A stretch of DNA of 64,000 nt from Eulemur rufifrons (Eukaryota > Chordata > Mammalia > Primates > Lemuridae), in assembly GCF_041146395.1 (NCBI RefSeq), contig NC_090984.1:85757114-85821113 (forward strand), read 5' to 3'. The notes under the pieces are model-generated. The model worked only from the letters and a program-made list of their open reading frames with translations. It was not told the origin of the DNA and did no database searches. Position numbers and translations under genes: made by a program. Shown in pieces: positions 23,711 through 36,899 of the stretch (positions are counted from its first letter, which is position 1; each line of letters starts with the position of its first letter).

Positions 23711-24311
23711 CTTTTTGTTATTTAAAAAAAAAATGCATTTACATTACTTCTCTGATAGATGAAGTAAACAGAGATAGGATTCTATTAGGTTGAACGATGT
23801 GAAAGGGCTTTTTTTGTAGGTCAAAACAGTAAAATACTGGCAACTTCATACAGTTCAATCTAATAATTCATAACTGAGCAACTGATGACTTTTCTCTTTC
23901 ATACTCTGAACATGGTAATGGGAATAAAATGTACAAAGTTATGAATTGCTCTTAAATTTTGGCATCATCCTGAAAACAAAGGTGTCCTTTGATAGCTGGG
24001 TCTTCCAGATAGACTTCATAGAAAAGGAAGTCCCCCGGGAAGAGCAGGCTACCAAGTAGGCCTCCACTCGCTGTCGGCCACAGATGAACCAAGAAAGCAC
24101 GCTGTCTGTGCTGCCCTTTGGGGGAGGTGATGGGACCTGTCTGTGCTGGAATGCTTCATATTTTAGTGTCTCTCTTCTCCAAACAGTAAATCCTTGCATC
24201 ATTTGCAGTATGAAAAGTTGCCTCTGAATATCTCATAACTTCATTATTCTATGGTGGCAATTATAATTTTAATATACACACGTTCTGTGTGTGCATGTTC
24301 ATATTTATACA

Positions 24312-24650
24312 GTCATACATTGCATAACAATGTCCTGGTCAACGGTGGACTGCATAGATGAAGGTGGTCCCGTAAAATTGTAATATCACATTTTTGCTGT
24401 ACCTTTTCTATGTTTATCTATGTATAGACACACAAATACCATGGTGTTACAATTTCCTACAGTATTCAGTATAATAACATGCTGTACAGGTTTGTAGCCT
24501 AGGAGCAATAGGCTATAGCCTAGGTATGTAGTAGGCTGTACCATCTAGGTTTGTGTAAGTACACTCTATGATACTTGCGCAGTGACAAAATTGCCTAGCA
24601 ATGCATTTCTCAGAGCATGTCCCTGTTGTTAAGTGACACACATATATAGT
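24312..24650 (+). mobile_element. Tigger-family (pogo-like) DNA transposon, internally deleted
   Basis: Begins 'cagtcatacattgcataaca' with 'ggtcaacggtggactgcata', and closes with its related inverted end ('cctgttgttaagtgaca'). The interior keeps 'gtagcctaggagcaataggc' and 'accatctaggtttgtgtaag'. These match a non-autonomous Tigger family of primates; most of the parent is missing, so no transposase remains. Confidence 0.7.
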
Positions 24651-24775
24651 TTAATGTTAACTAAGAAAAACTCTCTTCCTTTCAAAGAAGTACATTTCTA
24701 TATTCCTTCTCATTTGTATTATATAAAAACAGCTTATAATAACACATTAAAAGATTGAATTTCTTAAAAGGGAAG

Positions 24776-25165
24776 GAAATTCTAGTGCATGCTGCAACAT
24801 GGGTGAACCTTGAGGACATTATGCTAAGTGAAATAAGCCAGTCATAGAAAGACAAATACCATATTATTTCATTTATTTGAAGTATCTAGAGTAGTCAAAC
24901 TCAGAGAGTAGAGTGGTGATTGTCAGGGTCTGGGGGTGAGGGGGAGAGTCAGAAATGGAGACATGTTGTTCAATGAGTATAGAGTTTAGATTTTGCAAGA
25001 TGAAAGTTCTGGAGATTGGTTGCACGACAATATGAATATACTTAACACCACTGAACTGCAATTAAAAATGGTTAAGATGATAAATTTTTTAAATGTCTTT
25101 TATTATTATAGGAGGTTAAGATGGTAAAGTTTAAGTTATGTGTATTTTACCACAATTTCATAAAA
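24776..25165 (+). mobile_element. L1M 3'-end fragment
   Basis: Sense L1 3' UTR: 'tgaggacattatgctaagtg', 'aaataagccagtcatagaaa', ending 'gtattttaccacaatttcat'. Similar to 22150-22497. Confidence 0.75.
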
Positions 25166-25169
25166 AAAG

Positions 25170-26930
25170 ATTGATGTTAAAAAAAAAGGTCCAGATTTCC
25201 CAAGATTTCTTATTACATGGGAAGATGTATAGGTGGTCTATGAAAATTGTTTCAGAATTCAAAAGTAAAAGTGAAGACCTTCTAAGACAGCCCTTCTTAA
25301 ACAGTTAGTCCTTGAGAGTTAAGGGGTTCTCTGAATAGAAAAAGTTATTTGACTTTTTTTCATTTAATGCCAGGTTTGCTGCATTTTACTTATAAGCACC
25401 TACAGTATTTAAATTCCTTAGTTGTAATCTCCTTCCAGAATGAATAAACATGTAGTTTTAAAAATATGCTGACAGTGGGTTATTCCCATCAGTTAAATGG
25501 CCTAAGACAGAATTTCACAGACATATTTTAAAAGCACAGCAACTCTGAATGCAAGACTTTCTATCCTTCCCTCCATGTCCAAATACCCTAAACAGGTAAT
25601 TTTCACAAAAATCAGGACCAGATATATATCTTGTACTACCTTTAATATTGCTAACTTAAAGTGCCCCAAAGACAGTTGCTTTTTATTTCTGTTGTGGAGG
25701 TGACAGGAGGTTACTATGCCTTTGTTCTTAAAATGAGGAAGGACCAAAAATATTTTATATAACTTTTTGGGGTAACACTTAAGCATCATTGCTAATACTG
25801 TATTAATAGATGCTCAGTGAACAAAATGCAGGTGCAGAGGGTAAGAGATTAAGAGAATTGACCAGTATTTTATGAGAATAAGGTAATTATGATGTGTCAG
25901 AAATGAGGAGGTTAGAAAGTCAAGCATCATGGGCAAAAGAAAATATAATCTGTAATTAAGAAACTTCATGATCAAAGAACCTAAACAAGGCCTTAAAAGC
26001 CTTCAAGGTAAACTGCTTAGGTAGGGGACTACATGATATACTTTGTTCTCAATTATTCTGTATTTAATACCATGTATTTAATACAAATGCTGAATATTTA
26101 TTGGCAATACCTCTCTTGACGGAGGTGAACTATCAGTGGAAATCATGAGGCCAATTTCTAAAGTCACCTTTTGTGCCTTTGAAAGATTTCCATTTTTTTC
26201 TTTCTCTAAATCATATTCTACATTGCTATGACCTTGTCATTTTATGACTTCATTTTATTGCTAGTCAATAATCATGAATGATTAAAATTATCTTTTCAAT
26301 TTATCTGTTTTAAATAATGCCTCATCAATGAATGCTCATTGTTGAGTTAAATCATATATCATTTGAGGTTGTGATCACTGCCAATAATAGTGCCAAGGCT
26401 GACTTCTGCTTGGTTAACTTTACTAAGAAACTCAATCTGTGCTCACACACATGGAAGTATAGGTTGTAGTAACTGCTCTTGCAATGAAATAATGTTGAGT
26501 GTATTCTAGAATTTGGCATTTATAGTCTTCATTTATTCCAAATAAGTACTTAGCTGTGTTCAAGTCATTGGACATATGTGTTTTAGCATCTCTTAGCTAT
26601 GTTTTTAACCCAGCTAATAGATGTAAAATAAAATATCTCATCGTTCACTAGGTCTGAGTTTGATTTTCTAAGAATAGTAGATTTTAGCAATACTTATATA
26701 AAAAGTAGGCAACTTTAAAAAAACAGATGTGGACACTTTAAAATTTTTAGATACATGTATTTCTTTTGTGATTAAAAAATATTAAAAATAAAGATTTATA
26801 TTTGTTTTTACATTACAGTAATTATGTAGATAATGCTATAAAGAATCATATAGTATCTAATTCTCCTAAAGGGGTAACTATTAAAATCTATTGGTCCAAA
26901 TAATTTTTATCACTTAGCTTAGATTGGACA
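25170..26930. other. Long AT-rich stretch without recognised features
   Basis: No named repeat apart from weak old fragments, and no coding evidence. The minus-strand frame at 25502-25789 is not protein-like. Confidence 0.4.
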
Positions 26931-26935
26931 CAAAA

Positions 26936-27478
<543 letters not shown>

Positions 27479-27559
27479 CTACACTGAACACATTGGATTC
27501 TGACAAATAAAATAACTAATTTTAATACATAACAAAACATTTTTAAAATAGAATAAATA

Positions 27560-29360
27560 AATAAGAAATGAGTACTTCTTTTCTGACAATATGGTGGATT
27601 AGATAACCTGAACAACACTCTTATGAGAAAATCACAAATGCTAGATAACATAGAAAACATTTTTCAAGGCATTGCTGAGCTGGCAAGAATGTAAGGAATT
27701 TCAGAAGCCAGAAACACAGGGAAAGTGTGAATCAGAGAGGTAAGTAGAGCAGTTTTCACCTCAAGGACAACTAAGGAATCCTGGTGACCGTGAGCTTCAG
27801 AGTTGACAAGCACATGGGCATAGGACAGGTGATAAAACCCAGGGCCCAATAGAGGTAGGGAATCTAATAGGAGCCGCTTGCAGAAATCTTGGACCAAAAA
27901 GAGCTATATTTTCATTTAAAGGTGAACTAGACATACTTGCTTCACAAAAGGGGACAACAAAAAAAACTTGTCTATCTCCAGCTTGATGCTGTATGGAAAA
28001 GGGAAAAAAAATTCCTCCCTGAGAATTCACATCCTCAATCCAGTTTTCATGTGATTTTGAAACCCAAATTCATACAACCTACATCTCCTGAAAACCTCAA
28101 GTCAACAATTGTTTAAAGTGATCCTGGTTACTAAGTGCAAAAGCACCTGGAAGAAGCAAATACAAATCCTCTCTCAAGAAACCTACTTTTAATCCAAATC
28201 TGAAAGAATTTCCACTGAAGAGATTCCAAGTAATGTAAATTTGTCATAAAACAAGCAGAATCACAAAAACACACAGGAAAGCAAAGCACCATGATCAAGA
28301 ACCAGCAGAAACAACAGACTAGAGCACTATATCTGTAACTATTTCAGATACTGGTATTATCAGCCATGGATTCTCTTCTAGTCTATTATCATCTAAAACA
28401 TTTAAAGAAATAAAGAAGGGCATTAAAATATGAATAAGAAACAGCACACTATAAAAGCGATCAGTTTTAGAAAAAACAACTAAAATTTCTGGAAATAAAA
28501 TAATTGAAATTATAAATTTGACTTCATACTGCAGAAGAGAAACTGAAGGCTAGAGCTGAAGAAATTATTCAGAACGCAGTGATGAAAGGCAGAAATATGG
28601 AACATATGAAAGATGATAGGAGACATTAAGTGAGAAGTTCTAACATATGCCTAATAGAAATTCCAAAAGGAAAGAAGAGAGGTTTGAGGCAATATTTGAA
28701 AAGACAATGGATGAGAATTCTCCAGAAGTGATGAAAAACACCCATCCTCAAATTCAGGTTGTCTGCTAAATCCCACGTAGCATCAATAAAAAGAAATCTA
28801 TACCCAGACCCACCATGGTGAAACTGTAGAACAACAATAACAAAGAGGAGATACTAAAAGCAACTAAAACAAAGGAGAGATTACCTATAAGCAATGATTA
28901 CTAGCTAAATTCTCAACAGGAAATAACTGTCAATCTGGAATTGTATACCGTGTGAAACTGTTTTCAAGAATAAGAGCAAAAAGGAAAGACATTTTCATAT
29001 GAACAAAAACTATATGAGTTCACTACCAACAGTCCTATACTAAAGGAAATGCCAAAGGATTTCACTGGCACAGATGTAGCTCCAGATAAAAGATCTGAAA
29101 TACAAGGATGAATCAAAAGCAAAGAAATAGAAATACATGTGGGGCTATCTGGATAATATTAACTATAAAAATAATACTTTGTGGAGTTAAAAAAAACTCT
29201 AAAATTTGGGATAGCTAAGATTTTTGTATTGTTCTGGAGTCTGTGCATGTGTGTGTATACCAAGCTAATAGAGGAAGGAATAAGGAAAGGGGAGCAGAGA
29301 CCGAGGCAACTCAATCAATTAAAAAAAAAAAGACAAAAAAGAAAAAATAGAAAACGTGTA
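27560..29360 (+). repeat. Ancient L1-derived block (ORF1 region or HAL1-like)
   Basis: Text such as 'catggtgaaactgtagaaca', 'aataactgtcaatctggaat', 'aaggaaagacattttcatat' and 'actaaaggaaatgccaaagg' matches the ORF1-side region of old mammalian L1/HAL1 elements. No intact frame remains. The family name is tentative. Confidence 0.5.
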
Positions 29361-29369
29361 ACAGATAAG

Positions 29370-29970
29370 AAGTAACAGTGGTGGGGATTGATGGGATCCA
29401 GGCTGGAACATGCTGAGGTTTGGCCACCTGGGGCCAGCAGGACGGAAGCTGAGCCGCAGCACAGTCCTGATCACTAGAGGCAGCCCCTTACCGGGACACC
29501 ACTGCTGCGCCAGGGGCTGGCTTGGCGAGAGTGTAGTGATCCAGGGCGCCCCGCCTGAACAGCGAGCACACTCAAGCATGTTCAGGTATCAGTCCCAGGA
29601 GACACAGTACAGTGGGGCGTCATGGCACAGCCGTTACTCCAGGAGACAGCGAGTTCAGAAGTCAGATGGCATTCTGCTTCAGGAGAGCTGTCTGTAAGGC
29701 AGGACCGTGCTAGGGGCGGGAGTGAGGGATGCAGAGGTCAGAAGGCAGGAAGCTAGCAGCAGTTGTTTCTGGGCTTCCACCAGCCCAGGCATTCGGGGAG
29801 GACCACTGTACTGCGGAAACATGGCAGTATGCTGGGGCAGGGTGACTGGGCAGAAACCAAGGGGCGACTCCAGCCTGGTGCCGTGCAGAATGTTTGGGGA
29901 GCCCTGAAAGACACAGCCTTGAGGTTTGATTCCTGGTTTCCGAGTGCTGAAGAAGATTGAGACAGAGGAA
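29370..29970. other. GC-rich stretch of unknown origin
   Basis: A GC-rich stretch of about 600 bases follows the L1-derived block. It has many overlapping open frames but no recognised protein or splice sites. It may be an LTR or an L1 5' region. Confidence 0.3.
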
Positions 29971-30183
29971 GGCTAAAAGAATGTCGTCTTCCTAATCTCA
30001 TGCTTCCTGTCCAAACACTCTCCCTCTAGGTTAGAAGCATTTTTATTTGTATTTTCTATGGGTGAATCTACACTCATAGATCTTCAGATTTCAGAAATTG
30101 CCCCTGCCTTTTTACTGAAATTCTAGGTACTAATTCATGCCCAAGATTGTAAGTAAGCAACAAAATCAAATGAACCATGATGC

Positions 30184-30203
30184 TTTTTTTTTTTTTTTTT
30201 TTT
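30184..30203. repeat. Poly-T run
   Basis: About 20 T residues, without a clear SINE next to it. Confidence 0.85.
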
Positions 30204-30454
30204 CCTAGCAAAGCCTTTTCCCCAGGCAACAACCAAGTGGCAACATAAATTGTTTTAACACTGTTTACAGATAGGCTTGCATAAATCATTACCAACTTAA
30301 AGAAATAAAACTATTGTAAGAAAGTTGTGGTGGTAAAAATGAAACAAAAATAGTGCCACCAGAGGTTGCATTTTTCTGTGGAAATATGATACCATCTATT
30401 ACAAAGTATTAAATTCCCCCCCTTTTCTGGACTAGTAGCTCTGAGAGCCCCAAG

Positions 30455-31262
30455 AACCATCCATTTATTCATTTAACATTTATTGTGTGCCTTTCCTACG
30501 TCAGGCCCTATGCTGATGATAAAAAGGTGAATTAGACACGATCCCAGACTTTGAAAGCTTTACTGCTAGTAGAGGGAGAGAATATGTAAAGAAATAGCTA
30601 ACAACAACAAAAAGAAACAATTCTAATAAAATGCTTTCCTAGATGAATAAACAAGAGCTAATATCTATTGTCAAACGTATTATGAAAAACTCTATATCGA
30701 GGATTAAATTCAATAATCAAAGTCAATATCAACAATCCAATGCGACCCTCACAGTAGGCATACGGGGGGGAGGGGGGTGCTATTAATCTCTTCATTTTAT
30801 AGATGAAGACATTGAGCTCAGAGGAGTTTAAAGATTTGCCTGGGTTAGTAAGTAGTGGAGCTGGGGTGCAAACTGGTGACCTCTGGCAGGTGAAGAAAGG
30901 TCAGTAAGAAAATGACTCTTGAAAAAAAACTAGTTGTTTCCCAGTAAGGGGGTTGCAGGAGGTGGACAAGGGTACGGTAGCGCTGGAAAGAGAGAAGGGG
31001 CAAGGGGTTGGGAGACAGGAGCACAGGACCTGTTAGAGCAGCAGGGAACAGTGAGTAGAACATGGGGTGGGGGTGAGGTGTGGGTGGGGACAGGGACAAG
31101 GCTGGAGGAGAAGCAAGGGCCAAGGACAAGGACGAGAGCTTTGCAGGAAGGATTGAGAAATGGCGGATTTATTCCATCCAAGGCACGAAGGCACGTAAGC
31201 AGGGGAGTGACAGGATCAGATTTGCATTTCAGAAAAATTGCTTTGGCAGCAGTGTAGATTAG
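30455..31262 (-). repeat. L2, antisense, interrupted by a MIR
   Basis: The left piece has 'aacatttattgtgtgccttt' and 'ccctatgctgatgataaaa'. The right piece has 'aggggagtgacaggatcaga' and 'attgctttggcagcagtgta'. Both are reverse-complement L2. A MIR (about 30655-30885) sits between them. Confidence 0.65.
30655..30885 (-). repeat. MIR, antisense
   Basis: Contains 'ttcattttatagatgaagac' and 'agtagtggagctggggtgca'. A G-rich stretch, 'cggggggg aggggggt', at 30763-30779 lies within it. Confidence 0.65.
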
Positions 31263-31319
31263 GAAAAAGGAGTCAGGAAACTATTGGTCTCCCTGGCTTG
31301 GGAGACCAGGAAAGTAATG

Positions 31320-32215
31320 CCACGCCTGAGAATATAGCCTGGAGAAACTCTCAAACATCTGCTCAAAGAGAGTAATGCTCCACTGTTTGTATTAGCAAAA
31401 AAAAAAAAAAAACCCTAAACACCCTTCAATGGAGAATAAATAAATAAATTGTAGTAGAGTCCCATAATAGAAATACCATATGGTAGTTAAAATGAATGAA
31501 TTTTGCAACATGTGGCAACAGGAAGAAAAAATTAAATTGAGTGAAGTAAACAGGCTGCAGAGGATATACACAATATGATGTCATTTTAGTAAAGACAAAA
31601 AAACCTACGAAGCAATGCTTTCAATTGTTTATGGATATATAAACAGAGAGAGAAAGCACACCACATGCATGAGATCGATAACAGCAAATTTGTGAGAGTG
31701 CCCTGGGGAAGGAGGGACTTGGGGACCAGGGGACAGGCTAGTCAAGATGGGTTTAAATAAACTGGCAAATATGACAATGTTAAGATTTTGATAAAACTGG
31801 CCTGGCGCGGTGGCTCACGCCTGTAATCCTAGCACTCTGGAAGGCCGAGGTGGGCGGATCGTTTGAGCTCAGGAGTTCAAGACCAGCCTGAGCAAGAGTG
31901 AGACCCCATCTCTACTAAAAATAGAAAGAAATTATATGGACAGCTAAAAATATATATAGAAAAAATTAGCCGGGCATGGTGGCGCATGCCTGTAGTCCCA
32001 GCTACTCGGGAGGCTGAGACAGGAGGATCGCTTGAGCTCAGGAGTTTGAGGTTGCTGTGAGCTAGGCTGACGCCACGGCACTCACTCTAGCCTGGGCAAC
32101 AGAGTGAGACTGTCTCAAAAAAAAAAAAAAAAAGATTTTGATAATTCTAATAGAACACAGTTGTTTATTATTCTCCATACTCAACTGTCTATTTGAAATA
32201 TAACATTTTTTAAAA
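31320..32215 (+). mobile_element. L1M 3'-end fragment, interrupted by an Alu
   Basis: Old sense L1 text ('ttcaatggagaataaataaa', 'gcagaggatatacacaatat', 'gatattataacagcaaattt'-type) with continuation after the Alu ('ccatactcaactgtctattt'). Confidence 0.55.
31799..32131 (+). mobile_element. Lemur-type Alu with 13-bp target duplication
   Basis: Starts 'ggcctggcgcggtggctcac' and ends in poly-A. Perfect duplication AAGATTTTGATAA at 31782-31794 and 32132-32144. Little diverged from other lemur Alus here. Confidence 0.95.
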
Positions 32216-32219
32216 GTTA

Positions 32220-33180
32220 AGCTATCCAAACGTGTATATTTTCTCCAACAAAGAGAAAGAAAGAAAAGAAACAGAACACACTCTGGCAGTGGCGCAGCCC
32301 AGGGATAGGGAACTGGGAGGCCCTCGCAGTGTCCTGCAGAGGCAGGAACTGACACAGTGGCAGCGGGAACAGGGAGCCCGTGGGAAGCAGGTGACTGTTG
32401 GGTTATGGCAGGTGGGGGAGAGAGTTGAATCCAAATGACTCCGTGCTCTGGCTGGTGTTACTGAGTGGGTGGCAGGGCCAATCACCAAAGAAGAGAACGT
32501 AGGAGAAGGAACAGGTTTGGCTGGGGTGTGGTGCCCTGTGATCAGTTTCAGACATGTTCAGTTTGAGGCTCTTCCAGGAAGAAACGTCCAATCTGCAATT
32601 TGATATTCAGGCTAGGGGGGTCAAGATCTGGAACAGAAATATAAATGTGATCATCACTATCTTTTGGGAAAGAGCATGAGAATAAATGAGATTATAAATC
32701 TCACTTTAGGAATAAAAATGGATGTATACCATGCATAACAATTAAAATACATTTTAATGGAAGATAAGCTCAGGTATGAGAAGCACAAAATGTAAGTAAA
32801 ATACTAATCCTGACTTTTACTCATTGTATTTGAAACTTTTAAAAGAGGTAATAACCTGCCCCTTCAACAAATGACATGTCTATGATCTGGAATATGTGTT
32901 GTCTTATCCTCTCAGCACCACGAGGAGGAACTTAATGTTGATCTACCATCAAAAAGGCATTGGGAGGTGCTTTGGCAGCCCAGCTAATGCTCAGAATCAC
33001 CTGGGGAAGCTACACAAGCAATGCAGATTCCAGAATGATCGAACCAGGATCCTGGGGATGGGGCCTGGGAATCATAATTTTGAAAAGTTCCACGGTCAGG
33101 CTGGTCACTGGTCGGGTGTAGGAGCTGCAGTAACGTCTCCTGGGCAGCAGCCGTCATCTGACGTAGTGGGGCCTGTCTGC
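32220..33180. other. No recognised gene
   Basis: GC-richer up to 32630, AT-rich afterwards. Open frames (32222-32591) overlap on both strands and are not convincing. Confidence 0.35.
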
Positions 33181-33184
33181 CTCT

Positions 33185-33370
33185 GGGTGACTATTTCCTC
33201 CTCTGGGACCTCGGGCAAGTTACTCAACCTCTTTATGTCTCAGTTTCCCCATCCATAAAATGGGAATAAAACTAGTACCTACTTTTGGGGTAGTTGTAAG
33301 GATTAAGTGATTAACTTACATCAAGTCTGACATAATAGCATAAACATTCAATAAAAGATAATTACTATCA
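33185..33370 (+). repeat. MIR
   Basis: 'gacctcgggcaagttactca', 'tcagtttccccatccataaa', 'ggtagttgtaaggattaagt': classical MIR order. Confidence 0.85.
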
Positions 33371-33379
33371 TTATTATTT

Positions 33380-34190
33380 TTATTAACGTACATGTCACAA
33401 GAGTACTGGCACACTATTTCTGCTACTATTTTTGTTAACTAAAATATTCTAATGATATTTTTAAAAAGAATAAAATTCTACACTTGAGTCCTTTGTACTA
33501 AGATTGTCACTTCTCCTGTCTTCCGACCCTCCTGAGGTAGTTGCTTTGCCTCTTTTATTTCTTTGGCAAAGGACATTTATCCTGGAGCTATTGGCAATGC
33601 AGAGGCATATTTTATGCACCAACTAGTCTGTGAGAATTTTGGCATTTAATAGAAGGTGGATTCTTATTCAAATGGCTCTTATTACTATCCAGGTGCCTCA
33701 GCAGAGCTGATAATATTCAGAGTTTCTGCCAGTTTCAAAGGCAGTATTTCTGCGGTTAAAAAATTTTGCTCCTAAGCAAATTTGTAATAGTTTGTTGAAC
33801 CTCAGGCCTGTGCATGCCCTAAAGACCTAATTAATTATATAGATTTCCTGAGTCAGAAATATCATATAACACCCAGAATTTTAAAGGGAAAATTGCCTGA
33901 ATTATTATGGTTCACGTAGATTATTCATACAAACAGGTTCATGAGGATTAAAAAGAACACATGTACATTATACACATACTCTTTACCAATCTTACTAATC
34001 ATCTCATGCTAACCGTGGACCCTGGGTGTATTTTATGAATAATATTGTGCTGACTCATTTTGGTTGTTAGAATTCTTCTACATTGAAAGTTACTAGGTAG
34101 TTTAAATTTCATGAATAGCTAATAATTGTAAAATTTTCACCTATTAAGTGGCTAATGATTTCTAAACTATTACTACAGTGAGCTAAGTTA
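33380..34190. other. No recognised feature
   Basis: AT-rich, no supported exon or named repeat. Confidence 0.4.
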
Positions 34191-34214
34191 AAATTTAGAG
34201 AGCTAAGTGAAAAT

Positions 34215-34630
34215 TAGCTGAGAAATTTGAAGCATGAGAAAGATTTAATCGGCTGTTACTGGCTTTGAAGATGATGGAAGAGGGCCATGAACCAAGGAGT
34301 ATGGCAGCCTGTAGAGGTTGAATATCACTCCTGTTTGACACCAAGCAAGGAAACAGGGACCTCAGTACTATACCATCCTGGAAGTGAATTCGGCCAACAA
34401 CCTGAATGAGCGTGGAAGCAGATTCATGACTATGGCCTCCAGAAAGGAATGCAGCCCCACCAACATCTTGATTTTGTCCTTGTGAGACTCTGAACAGGGG
34501 ATCCACCTGAGCCACACTGTTCTTGGACTTCTGCCCAACCACTGTGACCCTTGGCGTTCTGGTAATATCAGTTCTTCCTATTGTCTCTCCAACCAGAAAG
34601 TCCCAAGAACTTCCTGCTGTTGCTAACATC
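34215..34630 (+). repeat. MLT1-type LTR fragment (MaLR)
   Basis: 'ctggctttgaagatgatgga', 'gcagccccaccaacatcttg' and 'ttttgtccttgtgagactct' follow the MLT1 LTR order. The 144-codon open frame on the minus strand over this segment is a frame of the LTR and not a gene. Confidence 0.65.
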
Positions 34631-34811
34631 TAGGACCCCTTCCATTCTCAGGTAGTCTTCTCGGCATCTTCCATCTTCTGTTTTATCAATTCACCGCGGT
34701 AAATTTCCTTTGCTTTAAATACTCCAAGTAGTTTCGGTTTCCTAATTTGACCCTGTGTGATAAATATAGGATGATACATATCTTTCAGTTTTTTGTTGGT
34801 GATACAATTAT

Positions 34812-35150
34812 TAATTCATTCAACAAACATTTATTGAAAGGCTAGACTATATACCAGTGGTGAACAGGAAAGACAAGGTCCTTGATCTCAATGAAATTTA
34901 CATTTCAGTAAGACAGGCAGAATTTTAATTAGTAATTAAAATAAAGCATTAGTATTAGGATAAAGGAAGAACAGCAGTCTATGAGAACATAAAGCAGGGA
35001 GTTTTTAAACTGATCTAGGGGCTAGGGAAAGACTCCATAAAGAGAAAATATTTAATGAGACTTGAAGATTGAGTAGGCTTAGACAGATAATCCAAAAATA
35101 TAATTAATAAGGTTGGGAAGGGGGGTTGCTGGAGAATAAGAGTGAAGCAA
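34812..35150 (-). repeat. L2, antisense
   Basis: 'attcaacaaacatttattga', 'caaggtccttgatctcaatg' and 'gagacttgaagattgagtag' match reverse-complement L2. Confidence 0.65.
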
Positions 35151-35403
35151 CCGTGTTTTTCATCCTGCTAGAACTTTTAATTCTTTCATTAAAAATTGTT
35201 GCTCTCGGTCCTGACTCTGATGATAATATTAAGGTATAGGTTTTGAATAAACACTATGAGTCAGCAGGGCTACATTAAGCTCATAAGCTTAGTCAATGTC
35301 TGATTCTTGTCTATGGGGAAGGAAAGATCAATAATGCCATGGAAAGGTTAATAAGATTTTCGAATATTCTAAAGTTGTGTTGGATGGCCTAACCCAGCAC
35401 CCA

Positions 35404-35468
35404 TTCTCTTTCTATCTTTTCCTTCTTCTCCTTCTTCTTCTTCTTCTTCCTCTTCTTCCTCTTCTTCC
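35404..35468. repeat. (TTC)n polypyrimidine tract
   Basis: Almost pure C/T on this strand, mostly TTC and TTCCTC units, with partial mirror symmetry. Such tracts can form triplex DNA and are usually length-variable. Confidence 0.9.
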
Positions 35469-35694
35469 CTACCCAAAATTCTTGTGCAACCAGCACTGAT
35501 CTTCTATCCCTTTCTTGCCTGCCTGGCACCCCATTCTCATTCAGAGATTTCTTTCCCCAGCTCCCTGTAGCTGGGGGCATCCTTGAAACATAGGTCTGTT
35601 TAACCAGACTTAAGCAGGAGTTCATTGAGGAGTTTCTGTTTTCCTAATGAAAAGGACAGACCGGGCTTGTGTTGCTCTTCCCCTCTTCTTGCCA

Positions 35695-36318
35695 TGAATT
35701 GGGAAGAAACTGAGATGTCCTTCAGCAGGTGAGTGGATAAACGAACTGTGGCACATCCAGACAATGGAATGTTATTCCATGCTAAAAAGAAATGAGCTAT
35801 CAAGCCATGAAAAGTCATAGAGGAAACTTAAATGCGTATTACTAAGTGATAGAAGCCAATCTGATAAAGCTATATAATAGATAATTCCAACTGTTTGACA
35901 GAAGAATGTCAAAACGACGAAACAAAACTATACAGATAGTAAAAAGATTAGTGGTTTCCAAGGAATAGTAGGGAAAGGAGTAATGAATAGGCAGAGCACA
36001 GAAGGTTTTTAGAGCAGTGAAGCCACTCTGTAAGATACTATTAATACAATGGTGAATACATGTCTTTATACATTTGTCAAAACCCATAGAATGAACAACA
36101 CGAAGAATGAACCCTAATGTTAACTATGGACTTTGGTGATAATGTATCAATGTAGGCATTGATTTTAACAAACGTCCTACTCTGCTATGGAATGTTATAG
36201 TCGGGGAGGTTGTGTTTGTAGGCGGGAGGAGGGTATATATGGGAACTCTCTGCACTTTAACTCAATTTTGGTATAACACTAAAACTGCTCGGAAAAATAA
36301 AGTTTGTTTGTTTTTAAA
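35695..36318 (+). mobile_element. L1M (MB-type) 3' end
   Basis: Sense L1 3' UTR: 'cagacaatggaatgttattc', 'gagctatcaagccatgaaaa', 'ttaactatggactttggtga', ending at 'aaaaataaagtttgttt'. Mirror partner of the antisense copy at 18682-19800. Confidence 0.85.
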
Positions 36319-36589
36319 TCCTATATGCTATTTTAATGAAAAGCCAGAATAGGTAGGTGCAATCTTTGCCAATTGACTTCCCTGGCCAGGTTACATGGCT
36401 CTCAGATAAATTCCTCCTGGAACCACACTGGTTCCTGACCTTTTTTGACTTGGATACCAGATTAGATGTCTACAGTAGCATCTTTTTCATGCACTATTAA
36501 GAAATGCACAAAGTGAATAATATTTTTCTTGATAAAACAAATAATGCACCCAACAGGTACCTTTATTGATTTAACATAGAACTGTTAAT

Positions 36590-36880
36590 CCAACAATTCA
36601 ACTTCTAGTGATTTAGTGTTAAAAAACAATCATTTAAAGATGTTCAACACAGCATTGTTCATAATAGTAAAAAATAGGAGACAATTTAAATTTAACATTT
36701 AACCAGTTTAAATTTAACCAGTAGGGAATCAGTTATGTAAAACTAAGTGCATATATACTATTTGACAATGAAATTTGTTGATGCAAATCATATTTATTGA
36801 CATAACTTTGTCCACATCATGCTATTGCAGGAAAACAACAGGTTATAAAACCATGTACATATCTGTGTGTGTTCATATGT
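36590..36880 (+). mobile_element. L1M fragment
   Basis: 'gatgttcaacacagcattgt' and 'ttcataatagtaaaaaatag' are L1M 3'-region phrases. An internal 'atttaaccagt' is repeated. Confidence 0.5.
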
Positions 36881-36899
36881 AGTACCTCTAGGAGGTAGG

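Noticed and set aside
34195..34629. 144-codon open frame on the minus strand
   Set aside because: Lies over an MLT1-type LTR; this kind of frame recurs in the repeat and is not a gene.
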